Notes: generated by a model not told the origin, from the sequence alone. A DNA stretch of 53,915 nucleotides from JAPLST01 sp964397565 (GCA_964397565.1 CAYNJC010000031.1:1-53915); one strand, 5' to 3'. Positions 43,900 through 52,605 are shown, counted from the first letter of the stretch. Numbers and translations: made by a program.

Positions 43900-45798
43900 A
43901 TGAGCAAAGGGCGGACATGGCTTGGTCGTCTGCACGAAGAGTATCTCGTGGGCTGCGGCGCGCATGACAGCCGGCTTTTTGATGCCGGCGGCGACCAAGC
44001 CGGCAGCCCTGAAATACTCAATCTCACCAAGCCCGCCCTGGTCCGGCGTGTGTACGAGGAATATGCCGACGCGGGCGCCACCTTGATGGCAACCAACACC
44101 ACGGCGGCCAATGCGTTGTGTTTGCGGCGCTGCGGCTTGGAATCCAAACTGCGCGAGATCAATCTGGCCGGCGCCCGGCTGGCCGTGGAAAGCGCCGGCA
44201 GCACAGCCTGCGTGGCGGGCTCGGTCGGGCCGCTGGGGCTGATGATCGAGGAAGATTGGGATCTGGAGACGCTGGCCGGCGCCTATCGCGAGCAGATGAC
44301 GGCCCTGCTGGAGGGCGGCGTGCATCTGTTGCAACTGGAATTTTTCACGAATCTTGAGGAGCTGCTGTTCGCCCTGGAACAGGCCAAGAGCCTTGGGGGC
44401 AGTGACATTCCGGTCATCGCGCAGATGACGTTTCTGGATGGCGCCCGCGTCGAAAGCGGCGAAGCGGCGGCCCAGATCGCCCAAGCACTGGCGCACGCCG
44501 GGGCGGATGTGGTCGGCGCCAATTGCGGACACCGCATTGCAGCCACAGTCCGTGCCGCGGAGACGCTCGTGGGCGGCGCCGGTGCCACGCCGGTTTCCGC
44601 GTATCTCAACGCCGGCTATCCCGAGACGTCCGAAGGCCGGCTCGTGTACATGGCCAGTCCGGCATACATGGCCGACATCGCCCTCAAGCTTGCGAAGGCC
44701 GGCGTGCGCCTCCTTGGCGGATGCTGTGGCGCGACGCCGGACGTCATCCGCGCCATGACGCTGAGCCTCGGCACGATCCGGCCCAAACAATGGGTGGCGG
44801 CTGTTCCAAGACCAGTTGCTGCCACCGATGCCGCCCGCGCCAGCGTGCCGGAACGTGCCGTGCCACCGTATAAGCAGGGCGGATTTCTGGCCGGCCTGCG
44901 CGCGGAGGTACTGCCGATTATCGCGGAAGTTGACCCGCCCGGCCATCTGCAGGTGCGGAGCATGCTGGACGATGCCCGCGCGGTCGCCGACGCCGGCGTG
45001 GATGCCATCAGTCTGGCGGACAACCCCCTGGCCACGCTCAAGATGGGCAATGTCGCGGTCGCCGCCATGCTTCAGAGCGAAGTCGGCGTCCAGACTATCT
45101 GCCACGTCACCTGCCGCGATCGCAACGCGCTCGGCCTGCAATCGGAGTTGATGGGCGCCCACGCGCTGGGCATCCGCGGCATCCTGGCAATTACCGGCGA
45201 TCCGTTAGGCCGGTCCGTGGGTGCCGGCCGGGCTGTGTTTGAGTTCAACTCTTTCACCTTGGTGCGCCTGCTGGCCGGGCTGAATCGCGGCGCAAGCCAC
45301 TCGGGCGGCGACTTGAAAGGCGCGACGGATTTTTCCGTGGGCGTCGCCTTCAATTCAGCCGCGCGTAACTTGAGCGGCGAGGCCCAGCGGCTTGACAAGA
45401 AAGTGATGGAAGGCGCGCAATTCGTCATGACCCAGCCGGTGTTTGACACGGCGCAGGCCGCCCGCGTGCTCGAACTGACGCGGGCAAGCGGCCTGCGCAT
45501 CTTTTTGGGTGTCTTTCCCCTCATCTCCGCCCGCACCGCCTTGTATCTGCATAACGAGGTGCCCGGCATGCATATTCCCGAACCAGTTCTGCAAATGCTG
45601 ACGAACCTTAAGACCAAAGAGGACCAGGAGAAAGCCGGCCTGGAAATGACGCAAGCGCTGTTGGCCAGCCTGGCGGATCAATTGGATGGCATCTACCTGA
45701 TCAGCCCGCACAACCGCGCCCGCGTGCTTGTGCCACTCGTGCAGATGATGCGGGCCTGGCCCAAGAGATCGCCAAAACAAACGACTGGCGTACTGTGA
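43900..45798 (+). CDS. Bifunctional homocysteine S-methyltransferase/5,10-methylenetetrahydrofolate reductase (YitJ-like)
   Basis: A 632-residue fusion. Residues 1-300 are a zinc-dependent homocysteine methyltransferase (MmuM/BHMT/MetH N-terminal type) with zinc cysteines in GANCGH (near 208) and GGCCGAT (near 275-276). Residues 330-632 are a MetF-type FAD TIM barrel (VDPPGHLQVRSM, CHVTCRDRN, ILAITGDP, GVAFN, FVMTQPVFD). Known relatives couple methyl-group reduction to methionine synthesis or homocysteine detoxification. The usual N-terminal DGAMGT motif reads CGAHDS here, an odd variant. GGGAG precedes the ATG. The STAS gene follows after 42 nt. Confidence 0.92.
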   Translation: MSKGRTWLGRLHEEYLVGCGAHDSRLFDAGGDQAGSPEILNLTKPALVRRVYEEYADAGATLMATNTTAANALCLRRCGLESKLREINLAGARLAVESAGSTACVAGSVGPLGLMIEEDWDLETLAGAYREQMTALLEGGVHLLQLEFFTNLEELLFALEQAKSLGGSDIPVIAQMTFLDGARVESGEAAAQIAQALAHAGADVVGANCGHRIAATVRAAETLVGGAGATPVSAYLNAGYPETSEGRLVYMASPAYMADIALKLAKAGVRLLGGCCGATPDVIRAMTLSLGTIRPKQWVAAVPRPVAATDAARASVPERAVPPYKQGGFLAGLRAEVLPIIAEVDPPGHLQVRSMLDDARAVADAGVDAISLADNPLATLKMGNVAVAAMLQSEVGVQTICHVTCRDRNALGLQSELMGAHALGIRGILAITGDPLGRSVGAGRAVFEFNSFTLVRLLAGLNRGASHSGGDLKGATDFSVGVAFNSAARNLSGEAQRLDKKVMEGAQFVMTQPVFDTAQAARVLELTRASGLRIFLGVFPLISARTALYLHNEVPGMHIPEPVLQMLTNLKTKEDQEKAGLEMTQALLASLADQLDGIYLISPHNRARVLVPLVQMMRAWPKRSPKQTTGVL

Positions 45799-45840
45799 CT
45801 GTACAGGCACTATTGATGACCATTCATGGAGGAATTACTG

Positions 45841-46137
45841 ATGGTGACATTTGTTGAAGAAAACGGGCAGTTGCGTTGCGTCTTTGACGGCCCACTGAAT
45901 ACCACCGTATGCGGCACCATGGCGGAATCACTCCAGGCGCGGATTGACGCTGCCGGCCTGCCGGTCGTGTTTGATATGCAAGGCGTGGACTATGTGGCTT
46001 CCGCGTTTTTTCGCATCTGCCTGGTTGTGGTAAAGAAAGCGGGGAGTGATAAATTATCGATCATCAACCTGTCGCCAACGTGCAAGCGGATGTTTAAAAT
46101 CGCGGGTCTGGACCGGATTTTCAAGCTCGCCGAGTAA
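45841..46137 (+). CDS. STAS-domain protein (anti-sigma-factor antagonist-like)
   Basis: A 98-residue single STAS domain. Strand-helix order and the central VVFDMQGVDYVASAFFRIC fit SpoIIAA-like proteins, in which a serine in this loop is phosphorylated by an anti-sigma kinase; the serine is present but the common D-S-x-G form is altered to A-S-A-F. GGAGG lies 8 nt before the ATG at 45841, which decides the start over the codons upstream. Without a kinase or sigma gene nearby, its partner is unknown. Confidence 0.87.
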   Translation: MVTFVEENGQLRCVFDGPLNTTVCGTMAESLQARIDAAGLPVVFDMQGVDYVASAFFRICLVVVKKAGSDKLSIINLSPTCKRMFKIAGLDRIFKLAE

Positions 46138-46221
46138 GCGCAACAAGCCCCCGCAGACCTGCCTGCGACAGGTGACGCGCGCGTGCCGCCAGATTGGTAC
46201 ATTCGTGGAACGCACACTCGG

Positions 46222-46291
46222 CCCATAGCCGCGGCACGGCGCGCAGCGTGCGATGAGGAAACAAGAACGTGGAACGCCGTTCCACGGCTAC
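46222..46291. repeat. REP-like element (spacer 46138-46339)
   Basis: ATAGCCGCGGCAC... followed by the hairpin CGTGGAAC-gcc-GTTCCACG (46268-46286) and GGCTAC. It is a diverged copy of the 63-bp units at 52338 and 52441, lying between the convergent STAS and greA genes. Confidence 0.75.
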
Positions 46292-46339
46292 ATCCGGCGC
46301 TATCGACGCGCCGACGCATCGATGACGTGCGGCGGGAGA

Positions 46340-46816
46340 TCAGCCGAGCTCGCGCCTGATGTCGAGCACTTCGAAATGCAGGATCCCGTTGGGAATTTCA
46401 ATTTCAACCTCGTCACCAATCTCATGCCCCAACAGGCCTTTGCCAATCGGTGATTGATACGAGATGACGTCCCGGTCTGGTTCAGCTTCCTCGGCCGACA
46501 GCAAGGTGAACGTCCGCTCGACGCCGGAATCCACATCGCGCACGCGGATCGTTGCGCCCACATAGGCCCGGTCGGCGGCCAGCCCGAGATCCTCAATAAT
46601 CTGAATGCGCGTGAGTTTGCCGTGCAACTGCGCAATCCGGGTTTCATTCAGTGCTTGTGCATCCTTGGCACTGTCATACTCGGCATTTTCACTGATGTCG
46701 CCGTGCTCGCGCGCGACGCCGATGGCGGCTGAAATATCGCGCCGCCGGATTTCACGCTCACCCAGTTCCTTGCGCAGTTTTTCAGCGCCTTTTCTCGTCA
46801 AATAAAGCGGATCCAT
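46340..46816 (-). CDS. greA: Transcription elongation factor GreA
   Basis: GreA rescues backtracked RNA polymerase by stimulating transcript cleavage. The 158-residue protein has the N-terminal coiled-coil hairpin (1-75) with the acidic tip GDISENAEY that holds the catalytic Asp and Glu, and the C-terminal FKBP-like domain with ISYQSPIGKGLLGHEIGDEV. Size is standard. It starts 4 nt after the stop of the DUF4340 gene and is the last gene of the gld operon. Confidence 0.96.
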   Translation of the reverse strand: MDPLYLTRKGAEKLRKELGEREIRRRDISAAIGVAREHGDISENAEYDSAKDAQALNETRIAQLHGKLTRIQIIEDLGLAADRAYVGATIRVRDVDSGVERTFTLLSAEEAEPDRDVISYQSPIGKGLLGHEIGDEVEIEIPNGILHFEVLDIRRELG

Positions 46817-46820
46817 GGCA

Positions 46821-48047
46821 TCAACTGGGATTCAGGATTCCGTTCGGTTGTTCAGCGGGCGCAGGTGCAGGCTTTGCGGGCACGACCTTGGGCTTGGCAG
46901 GTGCGGGCGGCGCCGGCTTCGGTTCGGTCAAGTTTGCTATCGGGGTACGCAACTGGTCCGCCTTGAATTCCGGCAGAATGAAGGTCCATTGCGCCAGCTT
47001 GCGGTCGAGTGATCGCACGCTTTCCTGCACCTCGTCGGGTCGCGACGCAACATGCGCGGCAATGTTGCTGGCAACACTATCAATCACCGGCTTGGTATAC
47101 TTGACCGTCACTTGAGCATACGCCTGCGGCACGTTGGTGTCCGCCAGTTTGACGGTGTAGATGACGCCGTCAAAGGTGGTCGCCGCAAAGGTCCAGGCCG
47201 TGGCCAGCGCCATGTTGGTCTTGGCCACCGCCGGATCGAGCACCTCGTCCACGGCAAAAGCCGTCAGGGCATTGCCGAGCGCGGCCAGTTCGGACACTTT
47301 GCCCTGCTGCTTCGGCGCCAGTGCGGCCAGCGTCAGTTGTTCCGTGGCGTTGGTGCGCGCCACGCGGTACTGCTCACCGCGCGGCGAGGTCACCACAATG
47401 CTCTGCACGCTTTCATTGGGAACATTGAAGAGCTGCTTGTCAATCCAGGCAACGGGCGTCTCGCCCAGTTGAAACGTGTTCTTTACCAAGATCACTTGGT
47501 CGCTCGTGTCGCGCAAGTCGGCCGGATTGCCGGGCAGACGCACAAAGGTGCCTTCCGGCATGGCAAAACCATAGGGACTGCCCTCGCGGGCCTCGCCCCG
47601 CTTGGCCTCGCCAATCCAGAGAATCGCGACCGATTCGCCACTGTCATCATAGCATTGAATCTGGGTTGCTTTCTCGGCGGCACTGCCCGGTTCGTCCGGC
47701 GCCACCAGCTTGAGCTGCCCCAGACTGCTCGGGCGCACCCGCACAATCTGTCCGACCGTCATGTCGTACAGCGTCTTGAGCAGGTCCGCCAGTTTGCCGA
47801 ACTGCGCCGGATAGCCAAAGCACTCGCGCACGACCCAGATGTTATTCTCGTTTTGCTCGAGCGTCACGGTGTTGGCGGCGGTTTGAATCACCACTTTGCT
47901 GATCTCATTGACCGGGAAGAAGCGCAAGACTTTGTCACCAATTGGCAGCCCATTGTCCGATTGCGCCGGTCGCCGTTGCAGGTACCACAGGGTCGCAACC
48001 GCCGCTGCGCACACCAGCACTAAGAGCAGCATTGTTTTCAGTTTCAT
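46821..48047 (-). CDS. DUF4340-domain protein of a Gld-type ABC cluster
   Basis: A 408-residue protein with one N-terminal membrane segment (MKLKTMLLLVLVCAAAVATL) and a long extracytoplasmic beta-rich DUF4340 region, ending in a Pro/Ala/Lys-rich tail. Such proteins are regularly the fourth gene of ABC-2 clusters with GldA, GldF and GldG homologs; their role is not known. The ATG overlaps the gldG stop (ATGA), which sets the start over a longer frame. Confidence 0.87.
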   Translation of the reverse strand: MKLKTMLLLVLVCAAAVATLWYLQRRPAQSDNGLPIGDKVLRFFPVNEISKVVIQTAANTVTLEQNENNIWVVRECFGYPAQFGKLADLLKTLYDMTVGQIVRVRPSSLGQLKLVAPDEPGSAAEKATQIQCYDDSGESVAILWIGEAKRGEAREGSPYGFAMPEGTFVRLPGNPADLRDTSDQVILVKNTFQLGETPVAWIDKQLFNVPNESVQSIVVTSPRGEQYRVARTNATEQLTLAALAPKQQGKVSELAALGNALTAFAVDEVLDPAVAKTNMALATAWTFAATTFDGVIYTVKLADTNVPQAYAQVTVKYTKPVIDSVASNIAAHVASRPDEVQESVRSLDRKLAQWTFILPEFKADQLRTPIANLTEPKPAPPAPAKPKVVPAKPAPAPAEQPNGILNPS

Positions 48048-49930
48048 GACTGTTTCCCTTGGTTGTGACGATACCATGCCAGCCCGAGGCCGAACAGGCA
48101 CACGCCGATCGGCACGGCCGCAATGTTGACAAATTTCACGCGCGCGCCCAATGTATCTATGTCTTTGCGCAGATTCTTGCGAACCTGTTTCAGATTCTGG
48201 GCCACTTCCGCCTGGCGTTGGCGGAAGCGCTCGATCTCTGCCTTTTGCTCATCTGTAATAATGAAGCGCTGGGATTCATCTTTCTTGGTTTGCAATTCAC
48301 CCAAGGTCTGGCGCACCTCCTGCAATTCCTTGGTCAGGCGCGCTTCTTCGTTAAACCAGCGCTGCTGGGCTTGTTTCTCGAGCTCATCCACGACCACAAA
48401 CGGCCGCTGGAACTTGGCGCGCGAGCGAATCGCAATCAAATTCGCATCGCCGCACAGTTGATCCACTGCATTTTGCACAAAGTCAATGTTGTTGTTGAAC
48501 GGCCGATACATGCGCGTACCAAAGACATCCATTGCTTCAAAATTGAACTGATCGGCCAGCAGGTCAACATCGGCCACGACGATCAGGGTGTTCGGTTGTG
48601 CGGCCGCGTGCAGCACGCCGGTGGCATTCGTCTCGCCCGGCTTGCCCGCCGGAAATGCGCTGGCAAACTTGCCGGTCACTTTCACCGCCAGCGGCATCGC
48701 CTCACCGGACGCCTTGAAATCCTTGCGCAATTGTTCCAGCCCCATTTGGGCCGTGAACGTGTCCTTTTCCATGGCATTGGTGGAGCTGCTGACCAGCGCC
48801 TCGAACGTGTTGGTGATGCCGCTTATGCGCGTGATACACCCACCCACCGGAATGACCATGCGCTCAATCTGGGCGGCGATGACATCATCCTGGCTGAGCA
48901 TGCCGCCCTGCACCGTGATCCACGTCGGCACCTTCGCGGCTTGATTTTTCCCGACCGACACCATCGTGGCGCTGTCCATGTCGAGCACCACTTTGCCGTC
49001 CGGCACATCCACGCCCCAGGCGTTCAACAAAGTATTCAAACTCGACGAGCCCGGCATTTGGAAGCCCATGCCGGTGTCGGCCACATCCACATTGCAGGCC
49101 GGATCAACAAAGATCATCGCCTTGCCGCCCGCGAGCACATATTGGTCAATCGCAAACTGCAGCGCTGGCGGCAGCTCTTTTGGATGAATAACCAGGAGCG
49201 CATTGATCGCCGGCGCGATCTCCGTCTCATTGGTCGGGATGGCGACGACATTATAGATTTTCTTGAGTTCCTGGACAAAGACCCAGGCGGGTTTCTGTTC
49301 GGACGGACGCCGTCCTTGCTGCATCATCATCATCATCTGGTCGTCGGCCTGGCTGCCGGTCACCGGCAAACTGCTGATGATGCCGATCGTTTTCTTGTCG
49401 GGATGGAGGACTTCGTAGATCATCCGCGAAATGTCGTACTCGAGGAAGCGTTCGCGCTGCGGCGCCAGAATCTCGATGGTCTTGTGCCGGTTGACCGCCT
49501 CGGCCACCAGCCCGAAATAAAACAATTCATCGCGCACCATCGGGTTGATCGGATTGCCGGCCACGCCATATTTTTGCGCCCACTCCTCCTCGTCGGAATC
49601 CGGTTTGGGATCGTAGAGCTGAACGGTGATCGCCCCGCGGCTGTTTTGGGCGTACTCGCGCAGCAAGTCCTTGACGCGCTCGGCGTAGGCCTTGATGAAC
49701 GGCTCTTGCTCGGCGAGATTCTGCGAGTAGAACAGTTTGAGCGTGACATCCTCGGGCAGCTCGCGCAGCAGCGCCTTGGTGCCGTCCGACAATGAGTACA
49801 ATTTATCCGCGGTGATGTCGCCCCGCCAATAAAAGCGTTTGGCCGCCCAGTTGACGCAGACAAGGATGACCGCCAGCGCAAGAATGCCGATGGCGGAGGT
49901 GAGCACACGTTGAGTGAAGAGGTGTTTCAT
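48044..49930 (-). CDS. gldG: GldG-like ABC-2 auxiliary protein
   Basis: A 628-residue protein with an N-terminal membrane segment, a DUF7088/GldG-type domain (ITADKLYSLSDGTKALLREL), a central ABC_transp_aux domain (about 180-480, with YVLAGGKAMIFVDP), a coiled-coil near 530-600 and a C-terminal membrane segment. In Flavobacterium GldG belongs to a transporter needed for gliding, but homologs occur in many non-gliding bacteria, so gliding should not be inferred. A Met/Gln-rich stretch (near 200) is unusual. It starts 41 nt after gldF. Confidence 0.9.
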   Translation of the reverse strand: MKHLFTQRVLTSAIGILALAVILVCVNWAAKRFYWRGDITADKLYSLSDGTKALLRELPEDVTLKLFYSQNLAEQEPFIKAYAERVKDLLREYAQNSRGAITVQLYDPKPDSDEEEWAQKYGVAGNPINPMVRDELFYFGLVAEAVNRHKTIEILAPQRERFLEYDISRMIYEVLHPDKKTIGIISSLPVTGSQADDQMMMMMQQGRRPSEQKPAWVFVQELKKIYNVVAIPTNETEIAPAINALLVIHPKELPPALQFAIDQYVLAGGKAMIFVDPACNVDVADTGMGFQMPGSSSLNTLLNAWGVDVPDGKVVLDMDSATMVSVGKNQAAKVPTWITVQGGMLSQDDVIAAQIERMVIPVGGCITRISGITNTFEALVSSSTNAMEKDTFTAQMGLEQLRKDFKASGEAMPLAVKVTGKFASAFPAGKPGETNATGVLHAAAQPNTLIVVADVDLLADQFNFEAMDVFGTRMYRPFNNNIDFVQNAVDQLCGDANLIAIRSRAKFQRPFVVVDELEKQAQQRWFNEEARLTKELQEVRQTLGELQTKKDESQRFIITDEQKAEIERFRQRQAEVAQNLKQVRKNLRKDIDTLGARVKFVNIAAVPIGVCLFGLGLAWYRHNQGKQS

Positions 49931-49971
49931 ATCAGCAACCGATCAAAAGGTTAGCAGGGAGCACGGCGGCG

Positions 49972-50715
49972 TCAGGACGCTTTGCGGTTATGCAGCACGG
50001 CGGTCGTGGCGCACAGCATGAAAAAAATCAGCGAGGCATAATACAAGAGGTCGCGCGAATCGAGCACGCCGCGTTGGATCGAATCAAAGTGCGGCATGAA
50101 GCCGAGGGCGGATACAAACGCCACCACCAGTGACCCGGCCCCCATCCATTTTGTCAGCGCGTCCGTCACCGGCGGCCAGCCGGCCAGGACGAAGAACAGG
50201 CAGACGACGACGGCCAGAATGAAGCTGATGACCTGACTGCGTGTCAGCGCCGAGGTGAAGCCGCCAATGGCCAGATAGGCGCCGGCCAGCAGCAGGCTGC
50301 CGAGGTACCCGGCCAGCACCGGCCCAAGATCCGGATGCCCGAGATGCAGCACCGTCAACACCAGCGGAAAAGTCAAGCCAAAGGCGATGGCAATGAACAG
50401 CCAGGCCGCCAGGAACTTGCCGACGACCGCCTGACCGACGGTGACCGGCAGGGTCAGCAGAATTTCGATTGTGCCGCTGCGGCGCTCTTCGGCCCACAAG
50501 CGCATCGCGACCGAGGGCACCAAGAACAGGCACAGCCACGGCTGCCAGATAAAAAAGGCACGCAGATCAGCCTGCCCGGCCTCATAGAATTTGCTGACAT
50601 GCATCGTGAAAAACCCCGACAAGACCAGGAAAATCACGATGAACACATATGCGACCGGCGCGCCGAAGTAGCCGCGCAACTCGCGTTTGGTGATGGTGAG
50701 AATGTTGGAGATCAT
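49972..50715 (-). CDS. gldF: GldF-like ABC-2 permease
   Basis: A 247-residue inner-membrane permease with six predicted membrane segments and the family start ILTITKRELRGYFGAPVAYVFI, plus LWAEERRSGTIEILLTLPVT, the hallmark of ABC-2 permeases. It pairs with the ATPase encoded upstream (51248-52180) and GldG downstream. It is separated from its ATPase partner by the four-helix-bundle gene and two repeat arrays. No good Shine-Dalgarno is seen. Confidence 0.93.
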   Translation of the reverse strand: MISNILTITKRELRGYFGAPVAYVFIVIFLVLSGFFTMHVSKFYEAGQADLRAFFIWQPWLCLFLVPSVAMRLWAEERRSGTIEILLTLPVTVGQAVVGKFLAAWLFIAIAFGLTFPLVLTVLHLGHPDLGPVLAGYLGSLLLAGAYLAIGGFTSALTRSQVISFILAVVVCLFFVLAGWPPVTDALTKWMGAGSLVVAFVSALGFMPHFDSIQRGVLDSRDLLYYASLIFFMLCATTAVLHNRKAS

Positions 50716-50746
50716 CGTACCGCAATGGTTAGTGTTAGATATAGCC

Positions 50747-50781
50747 GTTCGTCGTTCATCGTTTATCGTTCAGCGTTCAGC
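50747..50781. repeat. Heptanucleotide array, unit GTTCATC (left flank of the four-helix-bundle gene)
   Basis: GTTCGTC, GTTCATC, GTTTATC, GTTCAGC, GTTCAGC in phase. The four-helix-bundle stop codon (50765-50763) is inside the third unit, and the last coding residues (LNAER) are made from it. Confidence 0.9.
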
Positions 50782-51206
50782 GCAGGAGATGCAGCAGCCT
50801 GCGTTTTTTTACCAGCACGACTGGCTGCATCCGCTGCTATGCGCACGGTGAGCGAGCGCAGATATCCAGCCAGCAATTGTGACAACGTATCAAGCGCGCG
50901 TGCCAATTCTGCAGACTCAGCCTTGCTCAGCAGGCCGCGGCGCCACGCACAGCGAAGCCAATGCCGTGTTTCATACAGCGAGCCGCGCGCAATGCGGACA
51001 AAGTGCCGGTTGTCAATGTGGGTGTAACGGCCCGCGCCTTCCGCAATGTTCGCGCCAATACTGTCCAGTGCCCGAATGAGTTGCACGCCGAGCGTGTGTT
51101 GCGCAAGCGGAGGCCAGCCAGCCACCAAATTCCATAGCCGGTCTGCCAGCGCTTCTGCGCATTGATACACTTTCAGCTTCTCAAAGGATGTCTTTGCCGT
51201 AGCCAT
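50763..51206 (-). CDS. Four-helix-bundle protein (23S rRNA intervening-sequence family)
   Basis: A 147-residue protein of the four-helix-bundle/S23-IVS family: FEKLKVYQCAEALADRLW at the start, then SIGANIAEGAGR and FVRIARGSLYETRHWL, and helices to about residue 120, with a low-complexity basic tail. Relatives are encoded inside 23S rRNA intervening sequences, or occur as many single genes with unknown function; the Avd protein of diversity-generating retroelements has the same fold. Here it interrupts the gldA-gldF operon on the same strand and is flanked by inverted 7-bp arrays. No reverse transcriptase or rRNA is nearby. Confidence 0.9.
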   Translation of the reverse strand: MATAKTSFEKLKVYQCAEALADRLWNLVAGWPPLAQHTLGVQLIRALDSIGANIAEGAGRYTHIDNRHFVRIARGSLYETRHWLRCAWRRGLLSKAESAELARALDTLSQLLAGYLRSLTVRIAADAASRAGKKTQAAASPALNAER

Positions 51207-51216
51207 GTCTGGTCTC

Positions 51217-51251
51217 GATCAACGATCAACAATGAACGATGAACGATTCAT
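51217..51251. repeat. Heptanucleotide array, unit GATGAAC/GATCAAC (right flank, inverted)
   Basis: GATCAAC, GATCAAC, AATGAAC, GATGAAC, GATTCAT in phase. GATGAAC is the exact reverse complement of the GTTCATC unit of the left array. The gldA stop (51250-51248) is inside the last unit. Confidence 0.88.
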
Positions 51252-52180
51252 CCGAGGGTCACTTTCCGGAACACCTCGTCCAGCCGGCCCTGTTCCACGC
51301 GGAATTCCTCGACGTCCCAACGCTTGTCGCGCACCGCGCTCGAAATCGTGTGCGCAATCTGTTTGCCTTCTTTGGGAAACACGCGGATCAGCAGCGAGCC
51401 GTCGATCCGTTCCAGCACCTTGGCATGATAGACGTTCGCCAGCGCGCTCAGGAACGGCACGGCCGTGTCTTCCGCCACGCCGCGCAACGTCAACGTCACC
51501 GCATCGTGCAGCTCGGATTGCGCGCGCAACTCGGCCGGCGTGCCGTTTGCCACGATTGCGCCATTGGCAATGATGATCGCGCGCGTGCAGACCGCGTCGA
51601 CTTCTTCCAGAATGTGCGTTGAGAGCACAATGCATTTGTCCTTGCCCATCCGCTTGATCAACTGGCGCACTTCATGTTTCTGGTTGGGATCCAGACCGTC
51701 GGTCGGCTCGTCGAGTACCAGCACCGGCGGGTCATGCAAAATCGCCTGCGCAAAACAGACGCGTTGTTTGTAGCCCTTCGAGAGCGTGCCGACCGACTGC
51801 GCGCCCACCCCCGTCAGGTTGCAGCTCTCTATGATCTGGCCCACGCGCGTGCGCGCCGCCGCGCCACGCAAGCCGCGCATCTCGGCAATAAAGTGCAAAT
51901 AGCCGGCGACCGTCATGTCGGTGTAGACGGGCGCGTTCTCCGGCAGATAGCCGATCACGCGCCGCACCGCCACGGAATCCCGCAGAATGTCATGGCCATA
52001 GACGGTCGCCGTGCCCGCCGTCGGCGGAATGAAGCAGGTAATCATGCGCATGGTCGTCGACTTGCCGGCGCCATTCGGCCCCAGAAAGCCAAGCACTTCG
52101 CCCTTGGCAACCTCAAAGCTGATATCGTTCACCGCGGTACGCAGCCCGAATTTCTTGACTAAATGCTGTACTGCTATCAT
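51248..52180 (-). CDS. gldA: GldA-like ABC transporter ATPase
   Basis: A 310-residue ABC ATPase that energises the GldF permease. It has Walker A GFLGPNGAGKSTT near 34-46, the Q-loop region, the signature segment as TLSKGYKQRV near residue 137, Walker B VLVLDEPTDGLDP near 157-169 and the switch His in LSTHILEEVD. The C-terminal 80 residues are the extra domain common in ABC-2 ATPases of this type. The ATG at 52180 (MIAVQHLVKKFG) matches the family start; an ATG five codons earlier is possible. Confidence 0.93.
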   Translation of the reverse strand: MIAVQHLVKKFGLRTAVNDISFEVAKGEVLGFLGPNGAGKSTTMRMITCFIPPTAGTATVYGHDILRDSVAVRRVIGYLPENAPVYTDMTVAGYLHFIAEMRGLRGAAARTRVGQIIESCNLTGVGAQSVGTLSKGYKQRVCFAQAILHDPPVLVLDEPTDGLDPNQKHEVRQLIKRMGKDKCIVLSTHILEEVDAVCTRAIIIANGAIVANGTPAELRAQSELHDAVTLTLRGVAEDTAVPFLSALANVYHAKVLERIDGSLLIRVFPKEGKQIAHTISSAVRDKRWDVEEFRVEQGRLDEVFRKVTLG

Positions 52181-52218
52181 GCTCTCTCTCGCCATCCTGA
52201 GTTAGTTTGCTCACGGCG

Positions 52219-52256
52219 CGGTCATTTCGACAGCACACCGGTCATTTTGACAGAAC
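52219..52256. mobile_element. Solo transposon-end-like repeat; spacer 52181-52659
   Basis: CGGTCATTTCGACAGCAC (52219-52236) and CGGTCATTTTGACAGAAC (52239-52256) form a 20-bp-period pair. The reverse complement of the motif at 10129-10145 (AGGTCATTTTAACTGAA) matches it at most positions, suggesting ends of the same insertion-sequence family. No transposase lies beside it. Confidence 0.45.
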
Positions 52257-52337
52257 TCTATACTACCAAAACTGCTTGTTTTATGATAGGGCAAGCGGCG
52301 TGCCAGCCACGGCACTTTCGTTCGGCGTGCGTTTCTG

Positions 52338-52400
52338 CCCGTAGCCGCCGCACGGCGTGCGGCGTGCTGCAGGTAACGCGGAACGCCGTTCCGCGGCTAC
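52338..52400. repeat. 63-bp REP-like unit, copy 1
   Basis: Ends GTAGCCGC...GCGGCTAC are perfect 8-bp inverted repeats and enclose two hairpins, GCCGCAC-ggc-GTGCGGC and GCGGAAC-gcc-GTTCCGC. It is identical over all 63 bp to copy 2. Confidence 0.9.
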
Positions 52401-52440
52401 ATCACGGACGCGGAAATGCATACCACGGTCGGTATCTCTA

Positions 52441-52503
52441 CCCGTAGCCGCCGCACGGCGTGCGGCGTGCTGCAGGTAACGCGGAACGCCGTTCCGCGGC
52501 TAC
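52441..52503. repeat. 63-bp REP-like unit, copy 2
   Basis: Exact direct copy of 52338-52400, 40 bp downstream; together they look like a BIME-type doublet. After it, 52504-52605 is only a CCATCC-rich pyrimidine stretch. Confidence 0.9.
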
Positions 52504-52605
52504 CGCTGCGCAGAGCCCCCCCACGATCCCGCCGCGGACGCTTCTTCTGCCGCTGCACCATTCCTCCATCCATCCACCATTCCATCCTTCCAGTTCCGAC
52601 AGCCG

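Noticed and set aside
48059..49795. 578-codon open frame antisense to gldG
   Set aside because: Same shadow effect; composition rich in His and Arg and no ribosome-binding site. The gldG motifs are clear on the other strand.
50763..51206. Accessory (Avd) gene of a diversity-generating retroelement
   Set aside because: The fold is shared, but there is no reverse transcriptase, template repeat or variable repeat nearby.
46821..52180. Evidence for gliding motility
   Set aside because: GldA/F/G homologs with DUF4340 are widespread in non-gliding bacteria, and no other gliding gene is present.
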